Assembly (NCBI GenBank): GCA_035315685.1
Contig: DATFXR010000735.1
Span: forward strand, 1-19,945
Source of the DNA: QHWK01 sp035315685
Lineage (GTDB): Bacteria > Acidobacteriota > Vicinamibacteria > Vicinamibacterales > CAVVIG01
DNA: 19,945 nt
Direction of reading: 5' to 3'
Position numbers and translations under genes: made by a program. Positions 15,903-19,945 of the stretch are shown here, in pieces. The stretch's first letter is position 1. Each line of letters opens with the position of its first letter. The notes under the pieces are model-generated. The model did no database searches. It was given only the letters and a program-made list of their open reading frames with translations, and was not told the origin of the DNA.

Positions 15903-15956
15903 CCGGCTGGATCGCGGCTCTCCCAGATTGCGGCGCATAAACAATCTGCAAGACGG

Positions 15957-16001
15957 CCGCGCGGCGTTCGAACCGACAAATCGAGGGCGAACGCCGCGCG
16001 G
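15957..16001 (-). terminator. Hairpin terminator of the ABC transporter operon
   Basis: A perfect 14-bp GC-rich stem, CCGCGCGGCGTTCG (15957-15970) with CGAACGCCGCGCGG (15988-16001), closes a 17-nt loop. It begins 8 nt after the TAG of the ATPase gene. The following minus-strand bases (TCTTGCAGATTGTTTAT) are only moderately T-rich, so termination may be partial. Confidence 0.7.
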
Positions 16002-16009
16002 TGTCGCGC

Positions 16010-17506
16010 CTACGACGCGCGGGCGCCTGATGCGTCCATCAGCAGTGCGTGCTCGGTCCACTCGGTCACGGCTCGCGAGGGGCCGAGTCGGCCACGCGTC
16101 ATCACCGCGACGCGATCGCAGACGCCAAGCAGCTCTGGAAAGTAGCTGCTCACCAGCAGCACGCCCTTGCCCTCGCTCACCAGCTCGTCGATCAGCTGAT
16201 AGATGCGCGCCTTGCTGCCGACGTCAATGCCCCTGGTCGGTTCATCGAGCATGAGCAGGTCGACGCCGTGATGCAGCAGTCGCGCGACGGCGACCTTCTG
16301 CTGGTTGCCACCGGACAACTCTGCGACCGGCTGCCGCGCATCGGTGCAGCGGATGTCCAGGCGATCGATCCAACGCGCCGCCGCCGCACGCTGCCGCGAC
16401 GGCCACACGAGCCCGCGTCTCCCGAACGGCGCGAGATGCGACAACGTCATGTTGTCGGCGATGCTCAGATTTCGGGCGAGTCCCTCTCCGGTGCGGTCCT
16501 CGCTGAGCATCCCGAGCCCCTGCTGCCAGCGATCGTACGGTGCCGCCGGTCCGGTGTACGCCGCCACGCGGATCCGTCCGCTCCGCACCGGCTCGAGGCC
16601 GAAGATCGTCCGCAGCAGACGCGTGCGGCCTGCGCCGAGGAGCCCGGCGATGCCAACGACCTCGCCGCGGTGCAGCGTAAAGGTCGCGTCGCCCGGCTGC
16701 AGCCCCTCAACCTCGAGCAGCGCGCCGCCGCGCTCGCGGCGGCCCCGCGGGTAGAGATCGTCCACGTTGCGGCCCACCATCAACGACACGATCGCTTCAC
16801 TGCGCGTGTCGCGCGTCGGTCCTTCTCCCGCATTTCGTCCGTCGCGCAGCACGACGAACCTGTCCGACACCTGCTTCACCTCCTCGATGAAATGCGAAAT
16901 GTAGACAATGGCGATGCCCTGCGCGGTGAGTCTTTCGATCAGATCGAACAGCTTCCGCACGTCGTCGTACGCCAGGCTGCTCGTCGGCTCGTCGAGCACG
17001 AGGACGCGGCAACCGATCGCGCGGGCGCGGGCGATCTCGACGAGCTGCTGCGCGGCCGGCGGCAGATCGGCGGCAGTCGCTTCGGGGGCGATCTCGGGAT
17101 GCCCGAGCTCGGCGACCGCGGCCATCGCAATCGCGCGCATCCGATCCCGGTCGATGATGCCGATCGGCGCGCGCAGCGGCTCCACGCCGAGCGTGATGTT
17201 CTCCATCACGGTCAGGTGCGGCGCCAGCGACAGCTCCTGGTGGATCATCGCGACGCCGGCCTCGCGCGCCGCCAGCGGATCGCGTGGCGCGTACGGCTGG
17301 CCGTCGAGCCGCATCGAGCCGGTGTCGCACCGCACCGCGCCGGCGAGAATCGCCATCAGCGTGCTCTTGCCGGCCCCGTTCTGGCCGACCAGGCCGCAGA
17401 CTTCTCCCGGACCGACCGTCAGGTCGACGCGATCGAGCGCAACCGTCGCGCCGAACGCCTTGCTGACGCCGCGCATCTCGAGACGGGGCGCTACGGGTTC
17501 AACCAT
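16010..17506 (-). CDS. Sugar ABC transporter ATPase (RbsA/MglA/XylG type)
   Basis: This 498-residue protein has two fused nucleotide-binding domains that energise sugar import at the inner membrane. Domain 1 has Walker A GQNGAGKST (41-49), Q-loop Q90, Walker B LVLDEPTSSL (D172, E173) and H-loop H205. Domain 2 has the degenerate Walker A GLLGAGRTR (288-296) usual for this class, signature LSGGNQQKVAVA (397-408) and Walker B LLMLDEPTRGID (417-428). The domain 1 signature is LPPAAQQLVEIA, which lacks the usual Ser and Gly; MglA-type members also vary here. The start ATG 17506 overlaps the stop of the binding-protein gene by 16 bp, so the two are translationally coupled. A terminator hairpin follows. 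No permease gene is next to it. Confidence 0.94.
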   Translation of the reverse strand: MVEPVAPRLEMRGVSKAFGATVALDRVDLTVGPGEVCGLVGQNGAGKSTLMAILAGAVRCDTGSMRLDGQPYAPRDPLAAREAGVAMIHQELSLAPHLTVMENITLGVEPLRAPIGIIDRDRMRAIAMAAVAELGHPEIAPEATAADLPPAAQQLVEIARARAIGCRVLVLDEPTSSLAYDDVRKLFDLIERLTAQGIAIVYISHFIEEVKQVSDRFVVLRDGRNAGEGPTRDTRSEAIVSLMVGRNVDDLYPRGRRERGGALLEVEGLQPGDATFTLHRGEVVGIAGLLGAGRTRLLRTIFGLEPVRSGRIRVAAYTGPAAPYDRWQQGLGMLSEDRTGEGLARNLSIADNMTLSHLAPFGRRGLVWPSRQRAAAARWIDRLDIRCTDARQPVAELSGGNQQKVAVARLLHHGVDLLMLDEPTRGIDVGSKARIYQLIDELVSEGKGVLLVSSYFPELLGVCDRVAVMTRGRLGPSRAVTEWTEHALLMDASGARAS

Positions 17507-18486
17507 CGCTTCAGGTCCGGATGCAGCAGTTCCTGGACGTCCGGATCGTCCATGTGGTCGCGCGACACGAGCCGCACACCGGTATCGATGCGCGCCGGCA
17601 CCTTTTCGCCTCGGATGTGGGCGACGATCGTCTTCACGCCGAGGTAGCCCATTTTCATCGGGTCCTGCACGACCACCGCATCGAGGTGACCATCGCGCAT
17701 GCCCTTCAGGAGCGCATCCGACGCGTCGAAGCCGACGAACTTCACTTTGCCCGACCAGCCGTTGTCCGCCAGCACCCGCATCATCGCGAGCGTCGTTGAT
17801 TCGTTCGGCGTGAAGATGCCGTCCACGTCGAGCGAGCCATCGGCTCGCTTAAGGCCGCTCAGCAGCGCTTCGCTCTTCCTGTAGGCGCCTTCGACGTCGG
17901 CGCCGCCGTATTGATTGGCGCTGACCATCTGCAGGCCGGGACGCGCGGCGATCGCTTCCAGAAATCCCGCCTCGCGCTGCAGCGTGCTGTCCGATCCCTC
18001 CGCGTACCGGAGAAGCACGACGCGTCCTTTGTCGTGCAGCTGCGACGCGAGATGCTCACCGCCGAGGCGCCCGGCGAGACGGTTGTCAGTCGCGACGAAG
18101 CTGACGTAGTCACCGCCTTTCAATCCCGAGTCGATGACGACGACGGGAATGTCGTTGCGCTTCGCATCGGCCACGGGCTGCGCCAGCGCCACCTCGTCGA
18201 GTGGCGCGAGGACGATGCCGGAGACACCGCTGGTCACGAACCGCTCGACCTCCGAGATCTGCGACTCGCGCTCGTCTTCACGCAGCGGTCCCCGCCAGAC
18301 GATGCTGACACCGAGCTCCGTCGCCGCTTTGGCGGCGCCGGCGTGAATGCTCTGCCAGAAAGCATGCGACGTCCCTTTCGGGATCACCGCGATCGTCAGC
18401 GCCGCGGGATCGCCCGGCTTGCCGGCGCGATTACAACCGCCCGCGACCAGGAGCAGCGCGATCGCCGCCCGCATCCACCGTGTCAT
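17491..18486 (-). CDS. Sugar-binding lipoprotein of the ABC transporter (ribose/galactose type)
   Basis: This 331-residue type I periplasmic binding protein has a lipoprotein signal, a positively charged N-terminus followed by ALLLVAGGC with C18 as the lipidated Cys. Family blocks include IAVIPKGTSHAFWQSIHAGA, SGIVLAPLDEVAL, IPVVVIDSGL, FVATDNRLAGRLGGEHLA, DGIFTPNESTTLAMM and VKFVGFDASDALLKGM. Together these match the ribose/autoinducer-binding group. It captures a sugar and delivers it to the permease. The start ATG 18486 has GGAGG 7 nt upstream; an earlier in-frame start at 18513 has no such site. The 5' end overlaps the lactonase gene by 56 bp and the 3' end overlaps the ATPase gene by 16 bp. 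The ligand is unknown, perhaps a deoxy-sugar given the lactonase next door. Confidence 0.93.
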   Translation of the reverse strand: MTRWMRAAIALLLVAGGCNRAGKPGDPAALTIAVIPKGTSHAFWQSIHAGAAKAATELGVSIVWRGPLREDERESQISEVERFVTSGVSGIVLAPLDEVALAQPVADAKRNDIPVVVIDSGLKGGDYVSFVATDNRLAGRLGGEHLASQLHDKGRVVLLRYAEGSDSTLQREAGFLEAIAARPGLQMVSANQYGGADVEGAYRKSEALLSGLKRADGSLDVDGIFTPNESTTLAMMRVLADNGWSGKVKFVGFDASDALLKGMRDGHLDAVVVQDPMKMGYLGVKTIVAHIRGEKVPARIDTGVRLVSRDHMDDPDVQELLHPDLKRWLNP

Positions 18487-19363
18487 CCTCGAGCCTCCAG
18501 AATCGTTGCGCATTGCCTCCGAGCACTGCGTCCTGCTCGTGCGCCGGACGCCCGGCCATGTAGTCGACGACGACGTTCATCGTGCGCGCGTAGCTGCCGG
18601 AGACGAGGCACACCGGCCAGTCCGATCCGATCATCAGCCGGTCCCAGCCGAACGCGTCGAACGCCACGTCGAGATACGGACGGATCTGGGCGGGCGTCCA
18701 TCGATTCCAGGCGGCTTCGGTCACCAGGCCCGACAGCTTCGCGAACACGTTCGGATACCTCGCGAGTGCACGAATATCGTGCGTCCACGGGTCGAGCTCG
18801 CCGTCGCGAACATTCGGCTTCGCGAGATGATCGAGCACGAAACGGTGGCCGGGCAACCGGGCGACGCAGTCAGCCGCCACCGGCAGATGGCGCCTGTATA
18901 TCAGGAGATCGAACGCCAGGTCGAATTCGGCGAGAATCGCCAGGCCCTCGAGCACCTGCGTCCTGAGGAGAAACCGATCGTCCGGTTCCGTCTGGACGAT
19001 ATGGCGGATGCCGACGAGCTTGGACCGAGGCCCGCTCGCGGTCGGGCCAAAGCCGGACACTACCGTCGCGCGCCCGAACGACGCGAGTTGCTCGCGCACG
19101 CGTTCCTCGCCGGCCTGCAGATCGACCCAGCCGACAACCCCGGCGATTGACGGATGATCGTCGGCGAGCGCGAGCAGCCAGCGCGTTTCCTCGACCGTCT
19201 GCCGCGCCTGCACGGCGACACAGGCATCCCATCCCGCCGCCATCATTTCGCGGACGGAGTCCGCGGGCAGAAAATCCCGACGCAGCATTGCCATCGAGTC
19301 GTCGATCCAGCCGCACTCGGCAGCGTCATAGCACCAGAAATGCTGATGCGCGTCGATTCGCAT
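18431..19363 (-). CDS. L-fuconolactonase-like amidohydrolase (amidohydrolase-2 family)
   Basis: This 310-residue cytoplasmic TIM-barrel hydrolase opens with RIDAHQHFWCYD (H6, H8), typical of L-fucono- and L-rhamnono-lactonases. Other blocks are WIDDSMAMLRRDF (19-31), LVGIRHIVQTEPDDRFLL (116-133), HRFVLDHLAKP (173-183), FAKLSGLVTE and LMIGSDWPVCL (243-253, with D248). It should open an aldonolactone made by a sugar dehydrogenase. The oxidoreductase encoded just upstream (stop 6 nt before this ATG) is a natural candidate for that step. ATG 19363 is preferred; a GTG one codon earlier is also possible. The family normally ends near GGNAQRFWRL. Here about 20 extra residues run into the binding-protein gene, giving a 56-bp overlap. 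Exact sugar not certain. Confidence 0.88.
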   Translation of the reverse strand: MRIDAHQHFWCYDAAECGWIDDSMAMLRRDFLPADSVREMMAAGWDACVAVQARQTVEETRWLLALADDHPSIAGVVGWVDLQAGEERVREQLASFGRATVVSGFGPTASGPRSKLVGIRHIVQTEPDDRFLLRTQVLEGLAILAEFDLAFDLLIYRRHLPVAADCVARLPGHRFVLDHLAKPNVRDGELDPWTHDIRALARYPNVFAKLSGLVTEAAWNRWTPAQIRPYLDVAFDAFGWDRLMIGSDWPVCLVSGSYARTMNVVVDYMAGRPAHEQDAVLGGNAQRFWRLEDDTVDAGGDRAAPGRGRL

Positions 19364-19369
19364 CACGGA

Positions 19370-19945
19370 TCACGCGGGAGGAATCGGCGTCGAGCCGCCG
19401 GCGCTCGACCCGTAGCACGCCTCGACCACAGCCATCGTCCTGATTGCATCGCTGACCGGCGAAATCAGCACGCTGTCCTCCCCGGCCACGAAGCGCTGCA
19501 GGTTCGACATCGGACCCTCGAACGCTTCGGTGAACCACGACCCGCGGAGCGCGATCGGCTGCCAGGTGCCGTCGAGCGAAACCTCGAGACGATCCGGCGG
19601 GCCGGACGGGTAGCTGAGGTTGACCCCGAGCGTGAGCAGCGCCGCACCCCTGGTGCCTTCCACCTTGAACATCGATTCGCGGTGGCGCTCGTCGTGCTGA
19701 TGGGTGTGGTTGAGGACCAGCGAGCAGCGGATGCGGTCGCCGTAGTCGAGGAGGATCGTGCTGCGGCTGTCGCTGAACTCGGCGAGCTGCGGATGCCTGA
19801 TCGCGCGGCACATCACGCCGCGCGGCTCGCCGGCGATCCACCGGATCGTGTCGAGGTAGTGGATTGAGTGATAGAGCACCTCGAGACGCGGCGCGTGCTT
19901 CATGAATGGCCACTGCTCCCACGGCTGGCGATCGACGACGCGAAC
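19370..19945 (-). CDS. Gfo/Idh/MocA family oxidoreductase, C-terminal part (5' end outside window)
   Basis: The frame is open from the right window edge to TGA 19370, giving 191 residues. The first visible residues are VRVVDRQPWEQWPF, so the first Met inside the window (19903) is not the start. The visible part is the C-terminal substrate domain, with EVLYHSIHYLDTIRWIAGEP (active-site His/Asp region), DYGDRIRCSLVLNHTH and GTRGAALLTLGVN. The Rossmann domain lies outside. The gene is followed after 6 nt by the L-fuconolactonase-like gene, then by the transporter genes, so they form one operon. It probably oxidises a sugar to a lactone or acts on the product; the substrate is inferred only from this context. 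Confidence 0.85.
   Translation of the reverse strand, partial: VRVVDRQPWEQWPFMKHAPRLEVLYHSIHYLDTIRWIAGEPRGVMCRAIRHPQLAEFSDSRSTILLDYGDRIRCSLVLNHTHQHDERHRESMFKVEGTRGAALLTLGVNLSYPSGPPDRLEVSLDGTWQPIALRGSWFTEAFEGPMSNLQRFVAGEDSVLISPVSDAIRTMAVVEACYGSSAGGSTPIPPA

Noticed and set aside
16049..17647. 532-codon plus-strand frame
   Set aside because: Antisense shadow of the ABC ATPase, which carries all Walker motifs on the minus strand.

Overview
This is a GC-rich bacterial chromosome segment. Codon use, intergenic heptanucleotide and CTCTGCG-type repeats, and the protein families suggest an Acidobacteriota (Vicinamibacteria-like) soil bacterium. That assignment is inference, as no rRNA or marker gene is present. 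No transposase, integrase, phage gene or CRISPR array was seen.

Layout. (1) 1-2611: a 5' portion of an exported amidohydrolase (minus) diverges from upp (uracil phosphoribosyltransferase), which is followed by a citryl-CoA lyase-like gene. Two G-quadruplex-capable 7-nt arrays flank upp. (2) 2609-2714: an AT-rich heptamer inverted repeat lies across both stop codons of a convergent gene pair. (3) 2701-6375: a minus-strand copper operon with a Tat-exported multicopper oxidase, then a three-domain fusion (SCO1, cytochrome c, DUF3347). A 792-bp gene-free stretch lies upstream. (4) 7168-7244: tRNA-Val(CAC). (5) 7419-9991: a minus-strand operon of TerC, a small Cys/His-rich exported protein, and an outer-membrane-type protein with a His/Met-rich N-terminus. 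(6) 9992-10279: two copies of an 87-bp repeat. (7) 10280-12901: a soluble PAS-GAF-GAF hybrid histidine kinase. (8) 12902-14592: a possible decayed small frame, then a purple-acid-phosphatase-like metallophosphoesterase. (9) 14573-19945: minus-strand carbohydrate genes, read from the right edge: Gfo/Idh/MocA oxidoreductase (partial), L-fuconolactonase-like hydrolase, sugar-binding lipoprotein, double-ATPase ABC subunit, a hairpin terminator, a frameshifted small Ig-like gene, and a second Gfo/Idh/MocA oxidoreductase.

How the genes may work together. Regions 3 and 5 lie close together and both carry likely copper or transition-metal ligands on exported proteins: a multicopper oxidase, a copper chaperone fused to a heme domain, and His/Met- and Cys/His-rich proteins. 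They could form one envelope metal-handling system, which is inference. Region 9 looks like uptake and oxidation of a deoxy-sugar or aldonolactone. Its transporter has a binding protein and an ATPase but no permease in the window.

A cross-cutting observation is that three genes (the amidohydrolase, upp and terC) have a -10-like hexamer exactly 8 nt before the start codon and no Shine-Dalgarno sequence. This suggests leaderless mRNAs, while operon-internal genes have good Shine-Dalgarno sites.
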